Source: Kitasatospora sp. DSM 101779
Lineage (GTDB): Bacteria > Actinomycetota > Actinomycetes > Streptomycetales > Streptomycetaceae
Reading direction: 5' to 3'
Length of the DNA: 46,228 bases
Assembly (NCBI RefSeq): GCF_025655475.1
Contig: NZ_JAHTIK010000001.1
Location: 3,451,387-3,497,614, forward strand
Shown here: piece after piece, positions 26,376-35,030 of the stretch
Numbering within the stretch: position 1 is the stretch's first letter
How the letters are laid out: the number at the start of each line of letters is the position of its first letter
Made by a program: the position numbers and the translations under genes
The notes under the pieces: generated by a model
Told to the model about the DNA's origin: nothing
The model's database searches: none
Seen by the model: only the letters and a program-made list of their open reading frames with translations

Positions 26376-26716
26376 TTTGACGCTTCCCCGGCGCTGAGAA
26401 CACTCTGGCAGTTGCCGATTGACGTTCGATAGACGTCCGGATGCACACCGTTTCCGCAGGTCAGAGCAGTTGTCCGGCGCACGCCGACAAGTGCACCACC
26501 CTGGTCCGCTCCGGTCTGCCCCCACGGCCCCGGCCCGTTTCGTCCGAAACGCGGCCAACTGGTGCCGACTGCGGCGAGTTGGCCGGAAAGGGGCCCCACG
26601 GCACAGTGATCACGCTTATCCTCGAAGGCCAGCAGACACATCGACAAACCGACGCGGGGGCGGACACTGTGGCGGGCCTCGCCCGCCGGGGAGCCAGGTG
26701 GAGAGGTGCCCAGGGC
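26376..26716. other. Intergenic region before methyltransferase
   Basis: About 340 bp with no supported gene. Frames open here have no recognisable domain. A TTATCC-type -10 near 26616-26622 could be the promoter of the methyltransferase, leaving a leader of roughly 90 nt. Nothing else stands out. Confidence 0.45.
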
Positions 26717-27439
26717 GTGACAACCGGACAGATCTCGGACCCAGCGCACGCCGGTCACCGGCGCCGCTCCGAACGGGCCCTGCAGGCCGTCGCCTTCGAC
26801 GCGATCGGCCCGCGCTACGACGAGGTCTTCCCGGACCGCACCGGCCAGACCGCCTGCGGTGACTGGCTGCTGAACGAACTCGCCCCCGGCGCCCGGGTAC
26901 TGGACGTCGGCTGCGGCACCGGCGAACCGACCGCCCGCCAACTCACCGACGGCGGGCTGCGGGTGACCGGCATCGACCTCTCCGACGGGATGCTGGAGGC
27001 CGCCCGCCGGACGGTGCCGGAGGCCGAACTGCACCGGATGGACATGTACGACCTGGCGACCCCGCGGGCCGCCACAGCCTGGGGCGTGCCCGAGCTGGGC
27101 CCCGACGGCGCCGGTTCCTTCGCCGCGGCCACCGCGTTCTTCTCCCTCGTCCTGCTGCCGCGGGCGGAGATCGCCGCGGTGCTCCGCCGGATCCGCACCC
27201 TGCTGCGGCCTGGCGGGCTGCTGGCGCTCGGCACGGTCGAGGCGGACCTCGACGACGCGCCGCTGCCCTTCCTCGGCCGCGAGCTGAGGATCAGCGGTTA
27301 CCTGCGCGAGGAACTGGTCCAGACGCTGGCCGCGACCGGGTTCGAGGTCGACGCCTGCACCGGTCACCCCTACGCCCCCGCGTCGACAGCCCTGCCGCCG
27401 GAGGAACAGCTCTTCCTGCGCTGTCGGCGCACCACCTGA
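26717..27439 (+). CDS. Class I SAM-dependent methyltransferase
   Basis: 240 aa from the GTG at 26717. SAM motif I is VLDVGCGTGEPTARQL, motif II TGIDLSDGMLEAARR, then AELHRMDMYDL and a late LLRPGGLLALGTVEADLDD. The upstream stretch FDAIGPRYDEVFPDRTGQTACGDWLL is typical of small-molecule methyltransferases of streptomycetes. The frame stays open upstream to 26441, but that part has no domain and no better ribosome site, so the start is uncertain by some tens of codons. The SpoIIE-type phosphatase gene follows 48 bp later on the same strand; the two may be co-transcribed. Substrate unknown. Confidence 0.85.
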   Translation: MTTGQISDPAHAGHRRRSERALQAVAFDAIGPRYDEVFPDRTGQTACGDWLLNELAPGARVLDVGCGTGEPTARQLTDGGLRVTGIDLSDGMLEAARRTVPEAELHRMDMYDLATPRAATAWGVPELGPDGAGSFAAATAFFSLVLLPRAEIAAVLRRIRTLLRPGGLLALGTVEADLDDAPLPFLGRELRISGYLREELVQTLAATGFEVDACTGHPYAPASTALPPEEQLFLRCRRTT

Positions 27440-27487
27440 GAGACCAGCCGGCCCGACCACCCTCGACATCTCAAGAACGGGCAGCCC

Positions 27488-29275
27488 GTGCGCGACCACT
27501 CCTCGCCCAAGGCAGGGCGGCCGACCACCGCCGTGCCGCTGGTCGGCGCCCAGCGCTCCGCGCCGCAGCGGGACGACCGGCCCGGACTCGCCGAGCGGCT
27601 CGGGTACCTGGAGGCGGCCACCCGTCGGATCAACGGCTCGCTGGACCTCCGCACCACGCTGCGCGACCTGGGCCGTTCGATCGTGCCGGCGCTGGCGGAC
27701 GCCGCCGTGGTGCACCTGCGCGACCCGCTGCCGCCGGTGGAACGCGACCCGGGGCCGCCCGCCGCGCTGCGCCTCCACCACGGCCACGGCACCCGGCTCG
27801 GCCGGCGCTCCCGGCTGTGCCGGCTCGTCCCCGGCGGCCCGCTCGCCCGGATGCTCGCGGGCCCGGCGCCGTACGGGCCCGCGGTGCTCGGCACCCCGGC
27901 CGCCGACCGGCTGCGACCGCTGCTCACCGAGCTGTACGGCGCCCGTACCCTCGGCCGGCTCGCCGCCGGGACGGCACTGCTGCTCCTGCCGCTGCGCGGG
28001 CGCAAGGCGGTGCTCGGCCTGCTGCTGCTGATCCGCCGCCCGGGCAAGGCGGGCCCGGCCCGCTTCGAACCCGCCGACACCGCGATGGCCCGCCACCTGG
28101 CCACCCAGGCCGGCCTCGCCGTGGACACCGCACTGCGCTACGCCCGGGAGTTCGAGACCGCCCGCGAACTGCAGCGCCGGATGCTGCCCGCGCACCTGCC
28201 GCAGCCGCACGGGGTGCGGCTCGCCCACCGCTACCTGCCCGGCGAGCGCGGCGCCCAGGTCGGCGGCGACTGGTACGACTCGGTCGAACTCCCCGGCAAC
28301 CGGGTGGCACTGATCGTCGGCGACGTCATGGGCCACTCGCTGACCTCCGCCGCCGTGATGGGCCAACTGCGCACCAGCGCGCAGACCCTGGCCGGCCTCG
28401 ACCTGCCGCCGCACGAAGTGCTGTACCACCTCGACGAACAGGCCCAGCACCTCGGCGCCGAACAGCACCTGGCCACCTGCGTCTACGCGGTCTACGACCC
28501 GATCGCCAACCGGGTGGTGGTGGCCAACGCCGGCCACGTGCCGCCGGTGCTGATCGGCCCGGACGGCACCGCCGAACTGCTCGACCTGCCGCCGGGCGCG
28601 CCGATCGGCGTCGGCGGCGTCGACTTCACCTCCACCGAGCTCCCGGCGCCGCCCGGCTCCGCCCTGCTGCTCTTCACCGACGGGCTGGTGGAGAGCCGGC
28701 GCCGCCCCCTGACGATCGGCCTGGAACAGTTGCGCGCCCGGCTCGCCGCCGCCCACCGGCACTCCCCCGAACACGTCTGCCAGGAGGCGCTGCGGGTGCT
28801 GCCGCCGGGCGAGCGCGCCGACGACATCGCGCTGCTCGCCGCGGCCTTCGACGGCATCCCGGCCGAGGACGTCTCCTACTGGTACCTGCAGCCCCGGCAC
28901 GAGACGCCCGGCCGGGCCCGCCGCCTCGCCGCGCACGCGCTGCGCCGCTGGGGGCTGGAGGAGCTGTCGGAGACCACCGAGCTGATGGTCAGCGAGCTGG
29001 TCACCAACGCGATCCGCCACGCCACCCGGCCGGTGACGCTCCGCCTGGTACGGACCTCGCGGCTGCGCTGCGAGGTCGGCGACGACAGCCCCGCCCTGCC
29101 CCGGGCCCGCCGCGCCGGTCCCGACGACGAGCACGGCCGGGGTCTGCAGATAGTCGCCCGGTGCGCCGACGACTGGGGTGCCACCCGGCTCGGCGCGGGC
29201 AAGGTGGTCTGGTTCGAGCAGCGCCTCCCGACCCGCTGCCGCGCCGTCCCCACGCAGGCCCGGGACTCGGCGTAG
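27488..29275 (+). CDS. GAF-SpoIIE phosphatase-HATPase regulator
   Basis: 595 aa, GTG start. An N-terminal GAF-like sensor (about 35-205), a linker helix (FETARELQRRMLPAHLP), a PP2C/SpoIIE phosphatase (about 225-460) with metal-binding motifs GGDWYD, VGDVMGHS and DDIALLA, and a C-terminal GHKL ATPase of the RsbW/anti-sigma type (about 475-580: ELMVSELVTNAIRHATRP, then DDEHGRGLQIVARCADDWG). This phosphatase-plus-kinase architecture is common in streptomycetes, where it switches anti-anti-sigma factors by phosphorylation. No membrane segment, so a soluble sensor. Its partner is not in the window; the ECF-like sigma factor at 15.4 kb is not of the SigF type it would normally control. Confidence 0.92.
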   Translation: MRDHSSPKAGRPTTAVPLVGAQRSAPQRDDRPGLAERLGYLEAATRRINGSLDLRTTLRDLGRSIVPALADAAVVHLRDPLPPVERDPGPPAALRLHHGHGTRLGRRSRLCRLVPGGPLARMLAGPAPYGPAVLGTPAADRLRPLLTELYGARTLGRLAAGTALLLLPLRGRKAVLGLLLLIRRPGKAGPARFEPADTAMARHLATQAGLAVDTALRYAREFETARELQRRMLPAHLPQPHGVRLAHRYLPGERGAQVGGDWYDSVELPGNRVALIVGDVMGHSLTSAAVMGQLRTSAQTLAGLDLPPHEVLYHLDEQAQHLGAEQHLATCVYAVYDPIANRVVVANAGHVPPVLIGPDGTAELLDLPPGAPIGVGGVDFTSTELPAPPGSALLLFTDGLVESRRRPLTIGLEQLRARLAAAHRHSPEHVCQEALRVLPPGERADDIALLAAAFDGIPAEDVSYWYLQPRHETPGRARRLAAHALRRWGLEELSETTELMVSELVTNAIRHATRPVTLRLVRTSRLRCEVGDDSPALPRARRAGPDDEHGRGLQIVARCADDWGATRLGAGKVVWFEQRLPTRCRAVPTQARDSA

Positions 29276-29324
29276 CACCACGCGCCCCTGACGTCGACCA
29301 TGGGGCAACCTTCGACGACGACTC

Positions 29325-30065
29325 CTAGGGCCGCTCGAACTCCGGGTGGGTCTGGACGAGTTCGCCGAGGGTGGCGGCCAGGTCGGGGCCGAGGACGGCG
29401 TGGGCGAGGGGCGGGGTGCGGCGCAGCGCGAGGACGGTGCGGAGCACGTCGGCGTGGTGGAGCAGCCGCAGCGAGTCCAGGTACTCGCGCTGCTCGGCGG
29501 CGCGCCCCGCCTCCCCGGCCGTGCGCCACGCGGCGAGCAGCGACTTGACCACGGTGAACATCATCCGGCGGCCGCGGACCAGCTCCGGGCGGGCATTGAG
29601 GCCGAAGACGTCGATGGTGGCCTCGCCCTTGGCGGTGAGCGGGTCGTAGGCGCCGGACTCCAGGTAGAGCACCAGGTGTTCGGCCGGGTCCTCGCGGGCC
29701 GGGTCGACCAGCAGGTGCTCGCCGGTGACCGGGTCGCAGGGGAAGCGGTCGCGCTTCTGGTTGCTGTTGCAGTGGGCGCAGGCGAGCAGGTGGTTCTGCC
29801 AGTCGAAGGTGCGCAGCGGGTCGCGGGCGATCGGCTCGAAGTGGTCGATGTCGGTGCCGAGGTTGTCTCCGCAGTACATGCAGCGTTCCAGGCCGGGGGC
29901 CATCCGGCGGAGCATCAGGCGGAGTTGTGCCTTGGGCTGGCGGGCGGTGCGCCAGGCGGCGCGGCCGGCCGCGGTGGTCGGGCCGGCGGTGCGGATGGCG
30001 GCGGTGCGGCGGGCCAGCTCGGCGGCGAGGGCGGGGGCGAGCGGCGGGCGCTGCAGCGGGATCAC
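29325..30065 (-). CDS. HNH endonuclease, PtuB/TIGR02646-like
   Basis: 246 aa. An HNH nuclease domain spans about residues 60-110: CMYCGDNLGTDIDHFEPIA, then NHLLACAHCNSNQK. Zinc-binding Cys62, Cys65, Cys96 and Cys99 and catalytic-site Asp74-His75, Asn91 and Asn100 are in place. The N-terminal MIPLQRPPLAPA resembles the start of the TIGR02646 family, which includes PtuB of the Septu anti-phage system. It starts with GTG inside the stop codon of the ATPase gene (GTGA overlap), so the two are coupled. The C-terminal part is helical and unassigned. As a nuclease partner of an ABC-type ATPase it probably cuts nucleic acid during infection; this is by analogy. Confidence 0.85.
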   Translation of the reverse strand: MIPLQRPPLAPALAAELARRTAAIRTAGPTTAAGRAAWRTARQPKAQLRLMLRRMAPGLERCMYCGDNLGTDIDHFEPIARDPLRTFDWQNHLLACAHCNSNQKRDRFPCDPVTGEHLLVDPAREDPAEHLVLYLESGAYDPLTAKGEATIDVFGLNARPELVRGRRMMFTVVKSLLAAWRTAGEAGRAAEQREYLDSLRLLHHADVLRTVLALRRTPPLAHAVLGPDLAATLGELVQTHPEFERP

Positions 30066-31045
30066 GGCTGGTCGCCGAGCAGCCGGGCGGCGAGCTCGTC
30101 CGCGCGGGCGCCGAGGGAGCTGTTGAGTTTGGCGCCGAGGCGCCGGTAGGCGTCGAGTTCGGCGCTGGTGGCGCGGCCGGAGTAGAGCTTGCGCTCCAGG
30201 CGGATCAGCAGGCGGCGCTCGGCCTCGGCGGCGGCGGAGTAGACGCTGGGCAGGCCGAAGAGTTCGGAGAGCGCGGTGTCGTCGCCGCTGCCGTACAGGA
30301 CGCGTTGGTGCAGGTCCTCGTCGAGGACGCGGGGTGCCTCGGCGGTGCCGGGTGCGGCGAGGCGGACGAGGGTGCCGGGGTCGGCGGCCTGGCAGACGTA
30401 CGGGCTGTGGGTGGCGACCAGGAACTGCGTCTGGGGGAAGCGGGTGGTGAGCCAGCCGCCGATCTGCTGCTGCCGGACGGGGTGCAGGTGGAGGTCGACG
30501 TCGTCGATCAGGGCGATGCCCGGGCGCGGCACGGTGGTCGCGCCGTCCGCGGGCTCGGTGCCGGCGTCCCCGGCGAGGGTGCAGACGATCGCGGCGAGGG
30601 CGGCGGTGCCGCTGCCGAGTGCGGCGAGCGGGCGGGCGGGGCCGTCCGGCGGGGCGACCAGGGCGCGGCCGGGGTCGGTGATGCGCCAGCCGGCGGGGAG
30701 CAGCCCTTCCGCGAGCAGGGCGGCGGCGGCCTCGGTGAGGGCGGCGGGCGGGGTGCGGTCGGCGCCGAGGTGGTGGGCGCGGGTGCGGCCGGGGCGGGCC
30801 GAATCACCGGTGCTGGTCCAGTGGCCGATGCCGGGCAGGTCGACGGTGCCGGGGGCGCCGTCGGCGGGCTCCGGGCTGCCGGGGGCGCCGAGGGCGCGGG
30901 CGAGGGCCTGCAGCAGGGTGGTCTTGCCGGAGCCGTTCGGCCCGGCGAGGACGGTCCAGCCGGGGCCGGGGTCGACGGTGAGGTCGGCCGCGCGCGGGCC
31001 GTCGAAGCACCTGAGGCCGGTCACCCTGATCCGCGACACGTACAC
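30062..31045 (-). CDS. AAA (SMC/ABC-like) ATPase, PtuA-like
   Basis: 327 aa, GTG start after GGGGGTGGG. It has the layout of an SMC/RecF-type ATPase: RIRVTGLRCFDG, Walker A GPNGSGKTT (35-43), a signature-like LAALGSGTAALAAI, Walker B IALIDDVDLHLHP and the H-loop VATHSPYVCQ. This AAA15/AAA21-type layout occurs in OLD, Gabija and Septu ATPases. It lacks the long coiled-coil insertion of larger PtuA proteins and so is compact. Paired by a 4-bp overlap with an HNH nuclease gene, it fits a Septu-like phage defence operon. A housekeeping role is less likely for such a pairing, but no defence neighbours are seen. Confidence 0.85.
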   Translation of the reverse strand: MYVSRIRVTGLRCFDGPRAADLTVDPGPGWTVLAGPNGSGKTTLLQALARALGAPGSPEPADGAPGTVDLPGIGHWTSTGDSARPGRTRAHHLGADRTPPAALTEAAAALLAEGLLPAGWRITDPGRALVAPPDGPARPLAALGSGTAALAAIVCTLAGDAGTEPADGATTVPRPGIALIDDVDLHLHPVRQQQIGGWLTTRFPQTQFLVATHSPYVCQAADPGTLVRLAAPGTAEAPRVLDEDLHQRVLYGSGDDTALSELFGLPSVYSAAAEAERRLLIRLERKLYSGRATSAELDAYRRLGAKLNSSLGARADELAARLLGDQP

Positions 31046-31132
31046 GTGCCCACCCCCTTCGTTCGGATCTTCGAGGGAGGTATGCCCAACGCGCCGTGCC
31101 GCGATGCCGACGGGGGTGCGGCAGCGGCGGAG

Positions 31133-32086
31133 CTACTCGACGATGCGGACGGGCAGGTCGCGCAGCGCCTTCTTGAGGGTGGCGGCGAAGCGGTCGTACT
31201 CGTCGCTGCGGGCGGAGCCGGGGCGGGCGGCGAGGCCGATCCGGCGGCCGGGGGCGGGGGCGGCGAAGCGGACGGCGGCGATCCGGTCGGAGCGGCCGGC
31301 CTCGACGTCGAGCGCGGTGGCCGGCAGCAGGGTGGTGCCGAGTCCGCCGGCGACCAGCTGGACGAGGGTGGAGAGCCCGGCGATCCGGGTGGTGCCGGCC
31401 GCGGTGTCGGCGCCGACCTCACGGCAGATGTCGAGGGCCTGGTCGCGCAGGCAGTGACCCTCTTCGAGGAGCAGCACGTCGAGGTCGAGCAGGACGTCCC
31501 GCGGGACGTCGGTGCGGCCGGCGAGCTCGTGGCCGGGCGGGGTGACCAGGACGAAGTCCTCGTCGAAGAGCGGGATGTCCCGGGTGGGTGCGGCGCCGCC
31601 GGCGGGCAGGGCGAGCAGCAGGACGTCGAGCCGCCCGGCCGCGAGCCCGTCCAGCAGCGAGGGGGTGCGCTCCTCGTGGACGTGCAGTTCCAGGTCGGGG
31701 TAGCTGTCGCGGACCAGCCGCAGCACGGCGGGCAGCAGGTAGGGGGCGACGGTGGGGATCACGCCGAGGTGCAGCGGCCCGGTGAAGGGCCGGCGGGCGG
31801 CCTCGACCGTCTCGGTGAGGGAGTGCAGCGAGCCGAGGACGCGGCGCGCGTGCTCGGCGACGCGCTCGCCCAGCGGGGTGATGATGACGCGGCGCGTCGT
31901 ACGCTCGACGAGCTGGGCGCCGAGTGCGTCCTCCAGTGCGGCGACCGCGCCGGACAGGGCGGGCTGGCTGGTTCCGGTGGCGGCGGCGGCCTCGCGGAAG
32001 TGCCGGTGCTCGGCGACGGCGACGAAGGCGCGCAGCTGGGCGACGCTGGGGGTGCGGGGCTTGCCGTGGTGCTGGGCAGTACTGAT
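31133..32086 (-). CDS. oxyR: LysR-type peroxide sensor OxyR with ATC start
   Basis: 317 aa if read from ATC 32086. The N-terminal HTH (VAQLRAFVAVAEHRHFREAA, then TGTSQPALSGAVAALEDALG) and the effector domain with redox Cys212 and Cys221 (EGHCLRDQALDIC) are diagnostic of OxyR. The frame has an upstream TGA five codons before this position and no ATG, GTG or TTG until GTG 31762, which lies after the HTH. The only site with a well-spaced ribosome site (GGAG, six bases) is ATCAGTACT, where relatives would have ATG or GTG. So either a rare AUC start, a start-codon mutation, or a base error. Divergent from ahpC-ahpD, its usual target. Confidence 0.85.
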   Translation of the reverse strand: MSTAQHHGKPRTPSVAQLRAFVAVAEHRHFREAAAATGTSQPALSGAVAALEDALGAQLVERTTRRVIITPLGERVAEHARRVLGSLHSLTETVEAARRPFTGPLHLGVIPTVAPYLLPAVLRLVRDSYPDLELHVHEERTPSLLDGLAAGRLDVLLLALPAGGAAPTRDIPLFDEDFVLVTPPGHELAGRTDVPRDVLLDLDVLLLEEGHCLRDQALDICREVGADTAAGTTRIAGLSTLVQLVAGGLGTTLLPATALDVEAGRSDRIAAVRFAAPAPGRRIGLAARPGSARSDEYDRFAATLKKALRDLPVRIVE

Positions 32087-32133
32087 AGCTCTCTCCGATC
32101 AGATGCGACGAGTCTAGCTATTTCCCCGATCAG
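32085..32133. promoter_or_regulatory. oxyR-ahpC intergenic repeats
   Basis: ATAGCT (32085-32090) and AGCTAT (32116-32121) form an inverted pair, and CCGATCAG occurs at 32095-32102 and 32126-32133; both pairs are spaced by 31 bp, about three helical turns. ATAG/CTAT elements recall OxyR contacts. Candidate OxyR operator for both genes. Confidence 0.4.
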
Positions 32134-32226
32134 TCCATGGTGTGCGAGGGTGGATGGCGTCCGAATGCGTCGAACCATAGGCAATTCGGGCACTTTCCCT
32201 CATATCTCAAACCAGGAGAAGCGAAC

Positions 32227-32778
32227 GTGCTCACGATCGGTGACAAGTTCCCCGAGTTCGAACTCAACGCCTGTGTCGACCTCGACGCCGCGAACGCCTT
32301 CGCAGAGATCAACCACAAGACCTACGAGGGCAAGTGGAAGATCGTCTTCTTCTGGCCGATGGACTTCACCTTCGTCTGCCCGACCGAGATCGCCGCGTTC
32401 GGCAAGCTGAACGAGGAGTTCGCCGACCGCGACGCGCAGATCCTGGGCGTCTCCGGTGACTCCGAGTACGTGCACCACGCCTGGCGCAAGGACCACAAGG
32501 ACCTCCGCGACCTGCCGTTCCCGATGCTGGCCGACGTCAAGCACGACCTGATGCGCGCCTGCGGCGTCGAGGCCGCCGACGGCACCGCCCAGCGCGCGGT
32601 GTTCATCGTCGACCCGAACAACGAGATCCAGTTCGTCATGGTGACCGCCGGCTCCGTCGGCCGTAACCCCAAGGAGGTCCTGCGGGTGCTCGACGCCCTG
32701 CAGACCGACGAGCTGTGCCCCTGCAACTGGACCAAGGGCGAGGACACCCTCGACGCCCAGGCCCTGCTGGCGGGCTGA
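32227..32778 (+). CDS. ahpC: Alkyl hydroperoxide reductase, peroxiredoxin subunit
   Basis: 183 aa, GTG start after AGGAG. A typical 2-Cys peroxiredoxin of the AhpC/AhpE-like actinobacterial type: peroxidatic Cys51 in FTFVCPTEIAAFGK, Thr48 and Arg122 of the active site, and Cys164/Cys166 (LCPCNW) near the C-terminus as resolving residues. It reduces hydrogen and organic peroxides and is reduced by AhpD rather than AhpF in this group. ahpD begins three bases after its stop, so they form one operon, divergent from oxyR. Peroxide induction through OxyR is expected. Confidence 0.97.
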   Translation: MLTIGDKFPEFELNACVDLDAANAFAEINHKTYEGKWKIVFFWPMDFTFVCPTEIAAFGKLNEEFADRDAQILGVSGDSEYVHHAWRKDHKDLRDLPFPMLADVKHDLMRACGVEAADGTAQRAVFIVDPNNEIQFVMVTAGSVGRNPKEVLRVLDALQTDELCPCNWTKGEDTLDAQALLAG

Positions 32779-32781
32779 CCG

Positions 32782-33318
32782 ATGGCCCTCGACGACCTCA
32801 AGGCCGCGCTCCCCGGCTACGCCAAGGACCTCAAGCTCAACCTGAGCGCGGTCATCGGTAACTCCGACCTCCCTGCGCAGCAGCTCTGGGGCACGGTGCT
32901 GGCCTGCGCCATGGCCACCCGCTCCCCCGCCATGCTGCGCGAGCTGGAGCCGGAGGCGAAGGCGAACCTCAAGCCGGAGGCGTACGACGCCGCCAAGGGC
33001 GCCGCCGCCGTCATGGGGATGAACAACGTCTACTACCGGACGCTGCACCTGCTCTCCGACAAGGAGTACAGCAGCATGCGGGCCGGCCTGCGGATGAACA
33101 TCATCGGCACCCCGGGCGTCGAGAAGGCCGACTTCGAGCTGTGGTGCTTCGCGGTCTCCGCGATCAACGGCTGCGGTCAGTGCCTGGACTCGCACGAGGC
33201 CGTCCTCAAGAAGGCCGGTGTCGAGCGCGAGGTCATCCAGGCCTCGATCAGGATCGCCTCGGTGATCCAGGCGGTCGCCGCCACCCTCGACTCCGAGGCC
33301 GCGATCGCGTCGATCTGA
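32782..33318 (+). CDS. ahpD: Alkyl hydroperoxide reductase AhpD
   Basis: 178 aa, the usual length. The CxxC thiol pair is Cys131 and Cys134 ([18 protein letters not shown]), with His138 as the third active-site member and Glu119 in [11 protein letters not shown]. AhpD recycles AhpC using lipoamide, in the scheme known from Mycobacterium. Directly behind ahpC in the operon. A long perfect hairpin follows the stop. Confidence 0.96.
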   Translation: MALDDLKAALPGYAKDLKLNLSAVIGNSDLPAQQLWGTVLACAMATRSPAMLRELEPEAKANLKPEAYDAAKGAAAVMGMNNVYYRTLHLLSDKEYSSMRAGLRMNIIGTPGVEKADFELWCFAVSAINGCGQCLDSHEAVLKKAGVEREVIQASIRIASVIQAVAATLDSEAAIASI

Positions 33319-33336
33319 GGACGCACCCGCGAACCC

Positions 33337-33387
33337 GCCAGGGGCGCCGGGGAACTGCGCGCGGCGCAGTTCCCCGGCGCCCCTGGC
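33337..33387. terminator. 24-bp-stem hairpin, dispersed repeat type
   Basis: Perfect 24-bp stem (33337-33360 with 33364-33387) and GCG centre, between convergent ahpD and the AI-2E permease gene. The core GGGGAACTGCGC recurs in the element at 42667-42783, and such intergenic palindromes are scattered through Streptomyces genomes. It probably terminates both genes. Confidence 0.8.
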
Positions 33388-33388
33388 G

Positions 33389-34729
33389 TCATTTCTGGCG
33401 GGCGTTCTCCAAGGCCTCGAAGACCTCCAGACCGGCGGCGTTGCGGCGGCGGAGGTGGGAGACGACGGTGTTGGTCACCGCGATCAGCGGGACGGCCACG
33501 ATGGCGCCGCCGATGCCGCCGACGATCGAGCCCGCGGCCACGCCCAGCACCACGGCGAGCGGGTGGACGGCCACCGCGCGGCCGAGGATCAGCGGCTGCA
33601 GCAGGTGCCCCTCGATCTGCTGGACGGCGACCAGCACCACCAGCACCATCAGGGCGGTGAACGGCCCGACGGTCACCAGCGCGATCAGTACCGCGATGGT
33701 GCCGGTGACCAGGGCGCCGACCAGCGGCACGAAGGCGCCCAGGAAGATGATCACGGCCAGCGGCATGGCCATCGGCACGCCGAGCAGCTGGATGCCGATG
33801 CCGATGCAGAGCGCGTCGATGAAGGCCACGAAGACCGTCCCGCGCACGTAGGCGGTGAGGGTGGCCCAGGCCTTGGGGCCGGCGCCGGCCATCGCGTAGC
33901 GGGAGTGCCGGGGCAGGCAGCGCAGCGCCCAGGACCAGATCCGGGCGCCGTCGTACAGCAGGAAGAACGTGGTGAAGGCGGCGAGCACGACGCCGGTGAG
34001 CACCTCGACGGCGATCGTGACGCCGGTGAAGCCGGCCGAGGTGATCTGCTCGGAGTTGCTGCCGATGGCGGTGGAGATCTGCCGGGCGAAGTCGTTGATC
34101 TGCTGCTGCGTCAGGTGCAGCGGGCCGGTCACCAGCCACTCGCGGAGCTGGTTGACACCGTCCTGGACCTTGCCGGTGACGGACTCCAGGTTGCTGGTCA
34201 CCTGCCAGACCACGAACCAGCCGACCAGGCCGATGCCGGCGATGCCGCTGAGGAAGGTGCCGGCGGCGGCCAGCGAGCGGGGGACGCCGAGGCGCTTCAG
34301 CCAGGAGACCGTCGGCTCCAGCAGGGCGGAGATCAGCAGGGCGGCGAGCACGGCGAAGGCGACCAGCCGCAGCATGTCGACGACGCGGAAGACCACGTAG
34401 AGGGCGACGCCGAGGAGCAGCAGCCGCCAGGTGGACTCGGCGGCCACCCGCAGACCCCACGGCACCGCCTCGACCGGGGTGGCCGGGCGGCCGGGGTTGT
34501 GGATCTCGCGGACGATCGGGGGCAGCCGCTCGGGTTCGGCCTGCCGCGGCGCCGGGACGTGGTCGGCCGTCGCGTCCCCGCCGTCCGCGGGGGCGAAGGC
34601 GTCGGCGTGGGCGGCGGCCCGGCGGCGTCGCTCCAGTGCGGCCCACACGCCGGCGGCGACGGCGCCCGTTCTGGCGAGCGCCTTGAGCATCCTGCGGTCC
34701 CGTGTCCCGTCGGCTCTGTCCGCTGCCAC
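33389..34729 (-). CDS. AI-2E family transporter (YdiK/TqsA type)
   Basis: 446 aa from the GTG at 34729, seven bases after GGGGAGGG; ATG 34690 (MLKALARTG) is the alternative. Cytoplasmic N-terminal tail of about 110 residues, then eight predicted membrane helices: LLLLGVALYVVFRVV, LVAFAVLAALLISALL, GIAGIGLVGWFVVWQV, a large extramembrane segment (about 210-250), VLTGVVLAAFTTFFLLYDG, VFVAFIDALCIGIGIQLLGVP, LAVIIFLGAFVPLVGALVTG, LVTVGPFTALMVLVVLVAVQQIEG, and the late LAVVLGVAAGSIVGGIGGAIVAVP. Family members export small molecules or ions; autoinducer export is not implied here. Confidence 0.9.
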   Translation of the reverse strand: MAADRADGTRDRRMLKALARTGAVAAGVWAALERRRRAAAHADAFAPADGGDATADHVPAPRQAEPERLPPIVREIHNPGRPATPVEAVPWGLRVAAESTWRLLLLGVALYVVFRVVDMLRLVAFAVLAALLISALLEPTVSWLKRLGVPRSLAAAGTFLSGIAGIGLVGWFVVWQVTSNLESVTGKVQDGVNQLREWLVTGPLHLTQQQINDFARQISTAIGSNSEQITSAGFTGVTIAVEVLTGVVLAAFTTFFLLYDGARIWSWALRCLPRHSRYAMAGAGPKAWATLTAYVRGTVFVAFIDALCIGIGIQLLGVPMAMPLAVIIFLGAFVPLVGALVTGTIAVLIALVTVGPFTALMVLVVLVAVQQIEGHLLQPLILGRAVAVHPLAVVLGVAAGSIVGGIGGAIVAVPLIAVTNTVVSHLRRRNAAGLEVFEALENARQK

Positions 34730-35030
34730 GTCGGCGCCCTCCCCGTTCGTCCTGTCCGCCAGACGGTACCCGCCCGGGGTGCCCGGGGTCCCGTCCGCCC
34801 CGGCGCCCGTCCGCTGCACAGAAGATGACGAATCAACGTGAAACGGATGGTTTCGGACGTCTTCGAGCGGGGAGGACACCGGACAAAGGACCATCTGCCG
34901 GCGGACCGGCCGGTGCCGGAGGTCCAGGACCCGCTCCGGCGCCCCGCGTCCGCATCGAGCCGCACCGCCCGTGAGCGCCCTGGTCAGCGCCGCCCGGGCG
35001 GCGCGGCCCGCCCGGTGTCCGCGGCACGCG
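34730..35030. other. Intergenic region upstream of permease gene
   Basis: About 300 bp with no supported gene. A less GC-rich stretch at 34820-34860 is the likely promoter zone for the minus-strand permease gene, but no clear -35/-10 pair could be fixed. The rest is GC-rich without notable repeats. Confidence 0.45.

Noticed and set aside
26249..29308. A 1019-codon open frame on the minus strand
   Set aside because: It lies antisense to the methyltransferase and SpoIIE genes, has shadow composition and no recognisable motif.
31133..31762. A 209-aa effector-only LysR protein starting at GTG 31762
   Set aside because: The upstream frame clearly encodes the OxyR helix-turn-helix in frame, so the shorter form would be an artefact of start-codon rules.
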